This document shows, piece by piece, positions 27,932 to 37,024 of a stretch of 64,000 nucleotides of DNA. The stretch is from JABDKH01 sp963768565 (GTDB lineage Bacteria; Bacteroidota; Rhodothermia; Rhodothermales; JABDKH01): the NCBI GenBank assembly GCA_963768565.1, contig CAVYIO010000015.1, positions 62,001 to 126,000 of the forward strand. Reading direction: 5' to 3'. The notes beneath the pieces are model-generated. The model was given only the letters and a program-made list of their open reading frames with translations, searched no databases and was not told the origin of the DNA. The translations under genes were made by a program, and so were the position numbers. Numbering within the stretch: the first letter of the stretch is position 1; every line of letters starts with the position of its first letter.

Positions 27932-29962
27932 ATGAACCGATTTCGATCTCTTAGTGGAAAGATTTCCGTGTGGCTCAAGCGCCCCGGAAGCAAGCGCAAG
28001 CTGGCAATCCGCTCGTCAGTAATCGGTGTTCTGGCGATTCTCTTCGTGGGTCTCTCGGCCGAGTACACGTCGCGACCAACGTTTTGTCCCACTTGCCATT
28101 ACATGCAGCCGTACTACGAGAGCTGGCTTGCGGCGCCGGCTCACGAGGAGGTGTCGTGCGTCACGTGTCATTTTCCACCGGGGATTGCCGGGACAATACG
28201 CGGTAAAGTTGAAGGACTAATGCAGGTGGTGAACTACCTGGGCAGCTCGTACACGCGCCGAAAGCCCTGGGCAGAGATTGATGACGCCTCGTGTCTCCAG
28301 AGCGGTTGTCATGATACGCGACTTCTCGCAGGCAAAGTCGGTTTCAGGGGAGTTGCGTTCGACCACGAACCGCACCTCGGAGATCTCCGGCGAGGTAAAG
28401 AACTGCGATGCACCAGCTGCCACTCGCAGATCGTCCAGGGCGACCATATCCGGGTGACGGAGACCACATGCTATCTGTGTCATCTCAAGCCCGAAGGCAA
28501 CATTGAAACGGCCGAATTCGAGCGAGCCTCGGACTGCACGACCTGCCACGTCTGGGATTCGGTCACGGTCGAACAGCCGACAGAGATCACCGCGTTCCAC
28601 ACGGAAGTTCTTTCACGCGGACTGGAGTGTAACCAGTGTCACAGCAAGACGGTCATGGGAGACGGGTTTGTCCCGCCCGAGAACTGCTTCGGCTGTCACA
28701 GCGAGCGGGACCGCCTTGACAAGATCGACGACCTGGATCTCATTCACCGTGAGCACATCTCCGAAAACAAGATCGAGTGCATCCAGTGCCACCTCCAGAT
28801 TCAGCACAAGATTCAACGTGTGAATCTGGAGCAGGAACTCGATTGTGCGACCTGCCACAGGAAGACCCACAGGGAGCAAGTGATGCTCTTCACGGGAGAG
28901 ATCGGTGATGGCGATTCAGCGCCCAGTGCGATGTTCGCAGCCGGCCTTGACTGCGCCGGTTGTCATGTGTTTCACGAAGACATCGTCGGAGCCGACGATG
29001 ATCGCATAGCCCAGCCGCAATCCTGTGAGAATTGCCATGGAGCGGGCTACAACCGGCTCCTGCGCCTCTGGAAGCAGGGCGCAAATGCAAACCTTGTCGA
29101 CTTCAGCCGAACCATTCGGACGGTAGAGAATGCGGCCAGAAATCGGGGCGCCCAGACCCGGGAGAAAACGGATCCCTTCATTGAGAAAGCGAAGAAGATT
29201 CTCCACGTTGTGCAGACGGGGCAGCCGGTTCACAATGTGACGTTCTACGACCAGCTTATCCGTACCGGCTACACAGATCTGGAGAAGGCCGTTCAGGCGG
29301 CAAACCTGGGCGTAAGAGTGCCGCCGTATAAGAGTGCGCCAACGGTACCCGGTCAGTGTGCGAACTGTCACACCGGTATCGATCGGCTTTCGGTCCAGCA
29401 CGAAGGACTGACGTTCTCCCATGAGATCCATGTGGACATGCAGGGCGTTACGTGCGGGACGTGCCATTCGAATGCCGTACGACACGGGCAGGTGGTGCTG
29501 ACGATGCAGAACTGCAATAGCTGTCACCACAAGGCGACGCCGCCGGAAGTCACGTGCGAATCCTGTCACGAAGAGGCTGCAAGCATCTATGCCGGCACGT
29601 ATCTCGACAAGGATACACCGGACTATATGTTTGAGGAAGATGTCGAGTGCGTGGATTGTCACATCCCGGATTCAAAGGTCATTCGCCCCACCGTTGCCTC
29701 GTGTCTCGATTGTCACGATGAGGGCTACGACTCCGACGCCGAGGATTGGAAAGTGGAAGTCACCGACCTTACCCAGTCGATTCGGTCGCTGATGACTGGC
29801 ATACCGCGCTCCAGGCGTGACGCAGCGGCCTACGTGACAGCGAGAAGGGTCCTGGCCGATTTCGAGAAGGGTGCAGCCGGTGGCCTTCATAACTATGAGT
29901 TGACGAGCGAATTGCTGCTCGAAGTGAAGGGTGGACTGGAAGCAATGGGCGTCGGTCAGTAG
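27932..29962 (+). CDS. Eighteen-heme cytochrome c with NapC/NrfH-like N-terminus
   Basis: An intact 676-residue frame. One membrane helix (LAIRSSVIGVLAILFVGLS, residues 25-45) is followed at once by RPTFCPTCHYMQPYYESWLAAPAHEEVSCVTCHFPPG, the sequence pattern of NapC/NrfH quinol dehydrogenases. Seventeen CXXCH and one CX4CH site (CLQSGCH, third) are seen. The last six lie after a heme-free helical stretch of about 90 residues (about residues 375-470), splitting the protein into a 12-heme and a 6-heme part. Motifs in order: CPTCH, CVTCH, CLQSGCH, CTSCH, CYLCH, CTTCH, CNQCH, CFGCH, CIQCH, CATCH, CAGCH, CENCH, CANCH, CGTCH, CNSCH, CESCH, CVDCH, CLDCH. It is probably an inner-membrane quinol-linked electron distributor. 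Confidence 0.92.
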   Translation: MNRFRSLSGKISVWLKRPGSKRKLAIRSSVIGVLAILFVGLSAEYTSRPTFCPTCHYMQPYYESWLAAPAHEEVSCVTCHFPPGIAGTIRGKVEGLMQVVNYLGSSYTRRKPWAEIDDASCLQSGCHDTRLLAGKVGFRGVAFDHEPHLGDLRRGKELRCTSCHSQIVQGDHIRVTETTCYLCHLKPEGNIETAEFERASDCTTCHVWDSVTVEQPTEITAFHTEVLSRGLECNQCHSKTVMGDGFVPPENCFGCHSERDRLDKIDDLDLIHREHISENKIECIQCHLQIQHKIQRVNLEQELDCATCHRKTHREQVMLFTGEIGDGDSAPSAMFAAGLDCAGCHVFHEDIVGADDDRIAQPQSCENCHGAGYNRLLRLWKQGANANLVDFSRTIRTVENAARNRGAQTREKTDPFIEKAKKILHVVQTGQPVHNVTFYDQLIRTGYTDLEKAVQAANLGVRVPPYKSAPTVPGQCANCHTGIDRLSVQHEGLTFSHEIHVDMQGVTCGTCHSNAVRHGQVVLTMQNCNSCHHKATPPEVTCESCHEEAASIYAGTYLDKDTPDYMFEEDVECVDCHIPDSKVIRPTVASCLDCHDEGYDSDAEDWKVEVTDLTQSIRSLMTGIPRSRRDAAAYVTARRVLADFEKGAAGGLHNYELTSELLLEVKGGLEAMGVGQ

Positions 29963-30371
29963 AGATCCGCGAACAGATCGAAAGAGCGGGATAGCATGTT
30001 CTGCCTCGCTCGATCCCGATTCCGCGGATGGCCACTGGCCCGATCTTGTCCCCGCGCTGGCGGTCGGCCACGTGGAGTCCACGACGATTCGGGAAGTTCG
30101 CGACATTCGGCAGTCCGGCGATCTCCTGGCGAATCTCAGGCTCGAGTCTCGCAGGACGTCTGTAGTACGAACTGACGCGTAATGTTAGTGTGAAATCCGG
30201 ATCATGGAATTCTCGGCCCTCAACCTCATGTTTTATGCCGTTGAAGTAGATGGACGGCACGCCTGGTGGCGGAACAGCGAGACGTGCAAGGATCGAACCC
30301 CTTCGGAGTCGGTACCAATTGATTGGACACGACGAGACGTACCTGATACTCCGGGCCGAGTCAATTAGTCG
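29963..30371. other. Spacer between cytochrome cluster and HlyD-like gene, with a possible minus-strand remnant
   Basis: About 410 bp. The plus strand has no plausible gene. On the minus strand a frame with stretches such as PSIYFNGIKHEVEGREFHD and FTLTLRVSSYYRRPARLEPE looks protein-like and could be the remnant or broken end of a secreted protein, but it overlaps the 18-heme gene and has no clear start. I do not call it a gene. Confidence 0.25.
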
Positions 30372-31428
30372 ATGACCAGACAAATCTCAGTCATAGCCGT
30401 GGTCGCGGTAGTTCTACTCGGCATCATCTTCCTGCCGGTCGACGTGCCATACAGCATTGCCGTTCAGGGTCGTGTCGTTCCGGCGAAGGAATGGTCGCTT
30501 TCTCGCAGTCGCAATGACGCCATAGAGACGACGGTGCGTGACAACGAGCGCGGCGGCGTGACGCAATACACGGTCAATCGTTTTGCGGGCGGCGATGCAG
30601 CTCGTCTCACGATTGAGTCAGGATTGCAGTCGGGCTCGACCGTGCACGAGGGCGATACCGTAGCCTCGATTTACTCGAATGAGATCGCTCGCCAGTACTC
30701 AGAGCTTTCGGGACGACTGAACATGGCCACCGCGTCTCTGGATCTCTATGCCACAGGAGAGAAAGAGGCTATCGTTGAGGAAGAGCGGGTCAAGGTGTTG
30801 CAGGCCGAGGAGCTTTCCCGGCAGCACCAGCTGGAGTTGAATCGCCTCCGGAGACTGCGGAGGCGAAAGCCTCATTTCAGAACAGGAACTCGAGTTGGCC
30901 GAAAGCGAGCAGCGCGTTCTCGAAGCGGGTGTTGAAGTGGCACGTGCGCGCTACGAGTCCGTCAGCTCCGGCGCCAAACCCGAGCAGATGGAGCTCACGC
31001 GAACGGAAGTTCGATCACTGCAGGAAGAGATCAACGAGATTACCGAGCGGCTTCGTCTTTCCACCATTACGAGTCCGCTGTCAGGTCGGGTGGCGCGCTC
31101 ATTCGGAGCCGACACGCTCGTTTCCATTTACGACACGACCGCTTATGTCGTGATGATGATCGTTCCCCTGCATCGTCGCGCAGTGGTCGGTATCGGGGAT
31201 ACGGTGCTGGTCTCCGTCGCCGGGCTGGCCGATGACGTGAGCGCCGTAGTGAGCGAACTGGGCGATGAGGTGCACATTGCACATGGGCAGGAGGTGCTTC
31301 TCGTACACGCACGAATCAGTAATCCGCCGCGCTTCCTCTTCCCCGGTTCGTCTGCGCGATGCCGAATTCAAGTCGGCAGGGTGCCGATCTGGGAGTTCAT
31401 CCGTCAGAGCCTTTCGGTGTCGGCATGA
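30372..31428 (+). CDS. HlyD/RND-adaptor-like membrane fusion protein, frameshifted
   Basis: Two frames join near 30865. The first starts with a signal anchor (ISVIAVVAVVLLGIIFLPV) and an adaptor beginning (YSIAVQGRVVPAKEW), a lipoyl-like strand pair (GSTVHEGDTVASIYS) and a coiled-coil hairpin rich in Glu, Gln and Arg. The second continues the hairpin (LAESEQRVLEAGVEVARARYESVSSG), then ITSPLSGRVARSFGADTLVSIYDT and the beta-barrel (VPLHRRAVVGIGDTVLVSV). That order (lipoyl, hairpin, lipoyl, barrel) is HlyD-like. No matching transporter ATPase or RND pump is adjacent; instead a VTC-domain gene overlaps its stop (ATGA at 31425), so it may serve the polyphosphate-type cluster. Confidence 0.8.
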
Positions 31429-32222
31429 GCAGACACGAACTGAAGTATCTCGTCGGGGAAGATCAACTGCCGTTCCTTCGGCGGCAGATAGAATCCTTTG
31501 TGGAGGTGGACCCGCATGTCCGTGGATTTGAGGGCGAAGGCTATACCGTACGAAGCGTCTACCTCGACACGGCCGGGCTTCGCTACTACCGCGAGAAGAA
31601 GGCGGGTATCCGTGTGAGGCGCAAGCTCCGCGTGCGAGCGTATAACAAATTTACTCCGGGAGACTGGGTCTTCCTGGAAATAAAGAGGAAGGTTCAGGAT
31701 CGGGTGTCTAAGAACCGGGCCCCGCTGCGCTTTGAATCACTGGATGCGCTATTTCGCTCCGGTGATGTCGAACAGCACATTCTCACCGATCGATTCTATC
31801 CCGCGTCGATCGATGACGCAAAACGGTTCTTTTATCATGTGTACAAATACAATCTCATTCCGGTCGTTTCAACCGTGTACGAACGGGAAGCGTTTATCGG
31901 GAGGTATGATCCGACACTCAGGATCACGTTCGACCGAAACCTTCGTGGCCGGGGATACCCGCGGTTGACGGACATATACGATGAAGGGCAGCATCGTCTC
32001 GTCAAACCTGGCAGCTTCGTCATCGAGGTGAAATACAACACCGGATTTCCGCAGTGGCTTCGTGCGGTTCTCGGGCGATATGGACTCCGGACACAGGCGG
32101 TTTCGAAGTACTGCCTGTGTGCAGAAATATCGGAACGAGAGCGGGACAGAAAATCACAGGTCCTGGGCAGTTATCAGCAGCAGGCGAAAGCTATAAGTCT
32201 CGGTCGGATCAGATATGGGTAG
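31425..32222 (+). CDS. VTC-domain (polyphosphate polymerase-like) protein
   Basis: A protein of 265 residues. The start at 31425 overlaps the previous stop. The opening SRHELKYLV (a Lys/Glu pair of the tunnel fold), VRSVYLDTAGLRYY, the basic cluster IRVRRKLRVRAYN, VFLEIKRK, and later LRITFDRNLRG and FVIEVKYN mark the VTC/CYTH-like triphosphate tunnel, where paired basic and acidic residues bind the polyphosphate and metal. In yeast, Vtc4 makes polyphosphate from ATP; bacterial relatives are predicted to act similarly but are poorly studied. The next gene, DUF4956, is its usual neighbour and is membrane-bound, which suggests a membrane complex. Overlap with DUF4956 at 32215-32222 supports one operon. 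Confidence 0.88.
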   Translation: MSRHELKYLVGEDQLPFLRRQIESFVEVDPHVRGFEGEGYTVRSVYLDTAGLRYYREKKAGIRVRRKLRVRAYNKFTPGDWVFLEIKRKVQDRVSKNRAPLRFESLDALFRSGDVEQHILTDRFYPASIDDAKRFFYHVYKYNLIPVVSTVYEREAFIGRYDPTLRITFDRNLRGRGYPRLTDIYDEGQHRLVKPGSFVIEVKYNTGFPQWLRAVLGRYGLRTQAVSKYCLCAEISERERDRKSQVLGSYQQQAKAISLGRIRYG

Positions 32223-32901
32223 CAGAATAATTCAGGACATCCAGGCGCTCGGTCAGTTCAATACGACGATCGGCGACGTCGTCATGTCCCTGCTCGTCTC
32301 GTTCGTTTGCGGAATGTCGGTCTCGCTCGTATACCGCTGGACGTACCGGGGGGCCAGCTATTCGCCCAGTCTTGTGCGATCCATGATTACGCTTGCGATG
32401 ATCACAGCGATGATCATGCTCGTGATCGGCAACAACCTTGCTCGCGCCTTCGGGCTTGTGGGCGCGATGTCCATCATCCGCTTTCGGACAGCGCTCAAAG
32501 ATCCGCACGATATTGTATTTGTGTTCTTCGCGCTTGCTGCTGGCATGGCGGCGGGAGTTGGGATGTACAAACTTGCACTCATCAGCACCGCGGGCGTAAG
32601 TGTTGTGATCGCGCTCACGACCAGACTGGGGTACGCAGAACAGGAACGGGATTCGCTCATCCTGCGGTTCTCCTACACCGGCGCAGCCGGAGAGAAAGAG
32701 GCGTCCTACTTGCCGTTGATAGAACGCTATTGCAAGTCGACAAAACTCATCAACGTTCGGGCCGATCGAGCCGAACTTTCGGAGCTCACCTTCTTTGCCA
32801 ACCTTCGCAAGAAGGGTGAGCGCGAAGCGTTGACGCGGGCGCTCGCGGCGCTGCCCGACGTCGCCAATGTCAGCCTGTACTACGACACAGAGCAGTCGTA
32901 G
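32215..32901 (+). CDS. DUF4956 membrane protein
   Basis: A protein of 228 residues, starting inside the end of the VTC gene (8-bp overlap). Four or five membrane helices fill residues 20-140 (VMSLLVSFVCGMSVSLVY, MITLAMITAMIMLVIG, VFVFFALAAGMAAGVG, LALISTAGVSVVIALT). The family motif FGLVGAMSIIRFRTALKDP is clear in a loop (residues 80-98). A soluble C-terminal domain follows (VRADRAELSELTFFANLRKKG), likely ferredoxin-like. DUF4956 proteins are often found next to VTC-domain genes, but the function is unknown. Confidence 0.88.
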   Translation: MGSRIIQDIQALGQFNTTIGDVVMSLLVSFVCGMSVSLVYRWTYRGASYSPSLVRSMITLAMITAMIMLVIGNNLARAFGLVGAMSIIRFRTALKDPHDIVFVFFALAAGMAAGVGMYKLALISTAGVSVVIALTTRLGYAEQERDSLILRFSYTGAAGEKEASYLPLIERYCKSTKLINVRADRAELSELTFFANLRKKGEREALTRALAALPDVANVSLYYDTEQS

Positions 32902-32910
32902 CGGCAGGCG

Positions 32911-33474
32911 TCACATGGGCCACAGCCAGCCGAAGACCCCCGCGGTGGCAACGGCAAACAAGATGCCGTCTATGGTGCACTTCAAGGCAAAGGACCAGCT
33001 GAAGTAGTTCCAGATCGGATAGACGCAATGCGCTCCTGCATGGGCCACGAATGCAATTGCACCAACGACGTGAAAAACGTTGACAAAGCCAGCACCGGGC
33101 GGTAGCACCAATCCGGTGATGTACGCAATTATGGCCGTCAACATGGCGAAGTGCACAAACTGCATCGCCAGCTGCCGGACGGATGGACTCAGCACGTTGG
33201 GCTGAATGACGAGTATCCCTACCGGTCCGCGCCGGACTCTCTTCTGGTACTCGGGATCTTTCGAATCGACTGCCGAACTAGCAAACGGGAAGGCGTATTG
33301 ACCTTTCTTCAGATTATGATTCCGCAACTCAACACTAAACCGCTCCTCTTCATCAATTCCATCAAAATCGGTGCGGTGATGAGGCAATACCACGAACAGG
33401 AAGAAACTCACTACAAAAACCAGAACCGTAGCGACTAGAATCGGCAGCCATAGAGCAAGGAGGCCGACTTCCAT
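32911..33474 (-). CDS. Multi-helix membrane protein of unknown function
   Basis: A protein of 187 residues. An N-terminal helix (LALWLPILVATVLVFVVSFFLFVVLP), a short soluble part with the GQYAFPFA sequence, and three further helices (FAMLTAIIAYITGLVLP, VVGAIAFVAHAGAHCVYPIW, IDGILFAVATAGVFGWLWPM). I do not recognise a named family; histidines in and near the helices (HRTD, FVH, FHVVGAIAFVAHAGAHC) could bind heme or metal, but this is weak. It converges on the DUF4956 gene with 9 bp between. Confidence 0.6.
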   Translation of the reverse strand: MEVGLLALWLPILVATVLVFVVSFFLFVVLPHHRTDFDGIDEEERFSVELRNHNLKKGQYAFPFASSAVDSKDPEYQKRVRRGPVGILVIQPNVLSPSVRQLAMQFVHFAMLTAIIAYITGLVLPPGAGFVNVFHVVGAIAFVAHAGAHCVYPIWNYFSWSFALKCTIDGILFAVATAGVFGWLWPM

Positions 33475-33711
33475 GGTAAATCCTCGAAACTCCCATGAGG
33501 GTGATAGATTGTTAGGGTGATATCGCGCAAATGAATCGAGCGACTGGGGCGACCGTGCAGATTTTAGTCACTTGCACGGGAACGGTCAACCCTGACAGGG
33601 CGATATGACCGAAATGCACGATCTTGAATCTGCCAGATTGTAAAGATCCGGCAGGATCGCTAAGATCTACGTCTAATTTTCATAATAGAGTCGTCGGCAG
33701 GGACGGACAAG

Positions 33712-34430
33712 ATGCAAAAAATCAGAATGTTAACGATCGCTGTTTTCTCCTGTGTTACGGTCGGCGCTGCGCTCGCCCAGGATGCTGATCTGCTCGAGCG
33801 GGCTCTGTCGACTCGCCCCGACCCCTCCACTCCGGTCGGCGAGAATTTTGAAGTCCCTATGGGCTGGAACGTTCGGCTCGACAAACCGGATGAGTCCGTG
33901 CGTGTCGGCTCTGACAAAGAGAGCGATATCTATTTCGTCTCAATGACGCCCGGATGGCATCTGACCACCAGGCCCCGGGCGATATTCTATCATCCGGCGA
34001 GCACGGCCGAGGGTTCGTACCGGGCTCGGGCCGCAATCTATCTGTTCCCGCCAGGAGAACGGAATGAGGGCTTATGGCCTGTTCGTTGGCGGGCAGGATC
34101 TGGAAGGGGATGATCAGAAGTACCTCTACTTTCTGATCCGCCGCAGCGGTGAGTTCCTGATCAAGACCCGAGCGGGAGACGAGACCAGCGTGGTACATCC
34201 GTGGACAGTCGAGCGATGCGATCATCCCGTACACGGATACTACGGAGGGCACCGTTCATAACGTCCTGGAAATCCAGTCGACTGCAGATCGGTTGACGTT
34301 TATGGTCAACAGTACCGAAGTCGCGAGTGTACCGCGTGCCGACCTCCCCGCAGATGGCATTGTGGGCCTGCGCGTCAATCACGCCCTCAACCTGCACATC
34401 GACGATTTCAGCGTTGAGGACCTCGACTGA
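33712..34430 (+). CDS. Secreted protein of unknown function with jelly-roll-like domain, frameshifted
   Basis: Three frames join, with shifts near 34065 and 34215. A Sec signal peptide (MQKIRMLTIAVFSCVTVGAALA) opens it. The rest is strand-rich: FEVPMGWNVRLDKPDESVRV, FVSMTPGWHLTTRPRAIFYHP, YRARAAIYLFPP, AYGLFVGGQDLEGDDQKYLYFLIR, GEFLIKTRAGD, DTTEGTVHNVLEIQS, LTFMVNSTEVASVPR and ADGIVGLRVNHALNLHIDDF. The pattern resembles LamG/concanavalin-like (DUF1080-type) sandwiches that bind sugar-like ligands, but no catalytic residues are seen. The stop at 34428 sits 21 bp before the bidirectional terminator. Confidence 0.7.
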
Positions 34431-34451
34431 GTCGACGCGCGGTAAAAACAA

Positions 34452-34479
34452 AAAGCCCAGCCTTACGGGGCTGGGCTTT
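34452..34479. terminator. Bidirectional intrinsic terminator
   Basis: AAAGCCCAGCC (34452-34462) and GGCTGGGCTTT (34469-34479) form an 11-bp stem around a 6-base loop. A-rich flanks on the left and T residues in the right arm would serve as uridine tracts for both strands, ending the secreted-protein gene from the left and the BNR-repeat gene from the right. Confidence 0.85.
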
Positions 34480-34579
34480 CAAAGGAGCATCAACCGCTAA
34501 TAGTCAAAGATAATTGAACGGTGAGCTCGTAGATAAGTATCGGTCGATCTCCGGAATCTTTAGCGGCTCGGTCATCTTT

Positions 34580-36812
34580 TCATCGGAGAAGAATCAGTCT
34601 TCGAGATGCCCGCCCTGCGTCAGATTCGAGGATATAGTAGTACACGCCTGAGGACAGGTCGCCGGCGTGCCATTCGACTTGATGATGTCCGGACGGCAGA
34701 TACCGCAAAGGCAGCGTGTCGACCAACTGGCCCTGCACGTTGTAAAGGTCAAGTCGCAGCGTAGTCGCCCGGGGAAGCGAGAAAGAAATCGTTGTAGACG
34801 CGACGAACGGATTCGGATAGTTTTGATAGAGCGTGGTGACGACGGGCTGTTCCGGGATGGCGTCCACCGCGACGAAAGGGATGATCGCGTTGAAGACACC
34901 GTCTCCGCTGGTTGCTGCGAACAACTCGTGTGCGTCGTTTCCGAAACTCAGGTATGCAAGCGATCGGACGAACCGATTGTGGAGCCCCTTGTCCAGATGC
35001 ACCCAGGTCGTGTCCGGTGTCGTTCTGGCGAAGACGCCGTCACCAAACGTAGCGGCGTAAATCGTGCCGTTGGCTCCGCGCAGGATGGCGGTGACAAAGC
35101 GGCTCTGGAGTCCATTCTTCTCCCACGTCGTTCCTCCGTCACGCGAACGAGCCACGCCATCGGGAGTGCCGACGAGCAGCCCCTCATCGCGATCTATGTG
35201 CGTCGAAAAGACTCCCGCCCGAACTACTTCGTCTGTGATCGGATCCCACGGCTCGCCACCGGATGCACTGCGAAAGAGGCCTGTACTTGTACCCGCGTAG
35301 GTGAGTCCGTTATCGTCCATGGCCAGGGTCCAGATGACATGGCCATCGAGCCCGACCTCTCTTCCACGTGATGCCGCCATCCTCAGAGCGGAGTATTCCG
35401 TCGCCCGCGGAACCGGCAAGCACGATGCGCCCCTGAACCGCCAGTGACCAGATGGGATCTCGCGTCCATTCGTCTCCCGGGTCTTTGTTTGTAATCGTCC
35501 ACGAACGACCATCGTCGTCAGACTCGAACACGCGTCCCACGATGCCGCCTGCATACAGCCGTTCGCCATCGGATACGACCGAATAGACATCTTCGTGACG
35601 TCGATCTGTCGGCACCCACTCGGCGCCGCGGTTTCCGGACCGGAGAAGTCCACTTTCATACGTTGCTGCGACAATGGTGCCGCCGGTGGTTGTCGCGAGC
35701 GAATAGACGTAGCTCCTGGGGATTCCCATAAGCCGCCAGTCGTAGTCGGGCCCCTTCGATCTGTAGATGCCTGTTTGGGTGCCAATCCATACGTCTCCGT
35801 TGTTTCCCGCAGTGATGGCGGTGACCGTCCCGCCTTCGAGACCCACGGAATGCCACGTTCGCGACGCTTCGTCGAACGCGTAGATTCCGTGTCCATGCAT
35901 GCCCGCGAGGAGCTGGCCTCCCGGAAGAACGGCAACCGTCCAGACTTTCTGATTGGGCAGACCGTCAGCGATCCGGGTCCACGCACCTTCTCTCTGGTAG
36001 TTGCGAGCCACGCCGCCCACCCAGCCGGCGGCGACGATCTCACGGCGGGATGCAGCAATGAACCGCAGAGCGCCCAGCGGAGAGCCGCCGTCGAAGCGCG
36101 ACCACGTCTGGCCGCTGTCTGTCGATAGAAAGACCCCGTCGCGCCGGCATGCAGCGTAGGCGGTCTCTACTGTTCCAAACGTGACTGACCTTACGTCTAG
36201 ATCGGTGAGCCCCTCATTCGAGGAACGCCATGTATTCTCGTCGCGCAGGACGAATACACCGGATCCGAATGTGCCGGCGAGTATCACGCCCTCTTCGTTG
36301 CCGCTGAGCGATTGAATACGAGACTCAGGGAGCCCGGCATTGAATCCAGCCCACGTCTCGCCACGGTCGGTCGACCGGTAGACTCCGTCTCCAAATGTGC
36401 CCGCGAGAAGTTGGCCGCCCGGGGCGATCACGAGTCCGCGAATGTCCGTGTCGTCCAACCCGAGTCGCTTCCACGAATGGCCATCGTCGTCCGATCGAAA
36501 CACGCCTTCCCGGTACGTACCGGCGTAGACCGTACCATCGATATCTACAGCAATGGCGCTTGTATGGGCGGCCATGGGTCCGTTCGTTCGCGTCCAGTTC
36601 GATTGCGCTGCTGCGTCCTGAACGAACTCGTGGCAAATCACGCACGCAACGAGGATCCCGAACAACAAGCGGACTGTTGTGCAGCGGGAGCTGCGGCGGG
36701 GCAGTGAGCTAGAGGCATTGAATTGGCATCGAGGCGACTGCAACGCACCATAGTGCGACGACTGATGCCCAGGTTCTCCCGTTCTGCCAGGTCGATAGTG
36801 TGCCGCAGTCAT
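34580..36812 (-). CDS. BNR/Ycf48-like beta-propeller protein with T9SS sorting domain, frameshifted
   Basis: Two frames join near 35350; the start is uncertain (ATG at 36812 used here; the frame is open to 36908, and the hydrophobic signal LLFGILVACVICHEFVQDAAAQ lies about 48 residues further in). It is built of repeated SxDGGxTW-type blades: FRSDDDGHSWKRLGL, YRSTDRGETWAGFN, LSTDSGQTWSRFDGG, FESDDDGRSWTITN, LRSEDGGITWKRG, ARSRDGGTTWEKNGL, alternating with GTVYAGTYREGVF-like strands. The end has VVTTLYQNYPNPFVASTTISF, YNVQGQLVDTL and LSSGVYYYILESDAGRASRR, a T9SS sorting domain. It probably forms large extracellular propellers. The ligand is unknown. Confidence 0.85.
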
Positions 36813-36969
36813 GGTTTTGGACCGCGAAGGTGAAAAAGTGCGTGTCCGAAGCGTCTTTGTGTCTATATCCTCTCTGTGTCTATATCCCCGGATTGTGCTG
36901 TCGCCCATCAGCAGGTATGGAAGTGAAGACGGATCAGAATATCAAGTCAAAATCGCGCAGGCAGCAAAC

Positions 36970-36997
36970 GGGGCAAGCGCCTTGCGACACTTGCCCC
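36970..36997 (-). terminator. Possible intrinsic terminator of the HiPIP/sulfur operon
   Basis: GGGGCAAG (36970-36977) and CTTGCCCC (36990-36997) form an 8-bp stem with a 12-base loop, 28 bp past the HiPIP stop on the minus strand. The T-tract is weak (GTTTGCT), so termination is only likely. Confidence 0.45.
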
Positions 36998-37024
36998 GAA
37001 TTATCGATCGACTTTGAAGCCGGC

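Noticed and set aside
30270..30330. GATCGAACCCC motif resembling the TpsiC arm of a tRNA
   Set aside because: Flanking bases cannot form a 5-bp T-stem, acceptor stem or anticodon arm on either strand.
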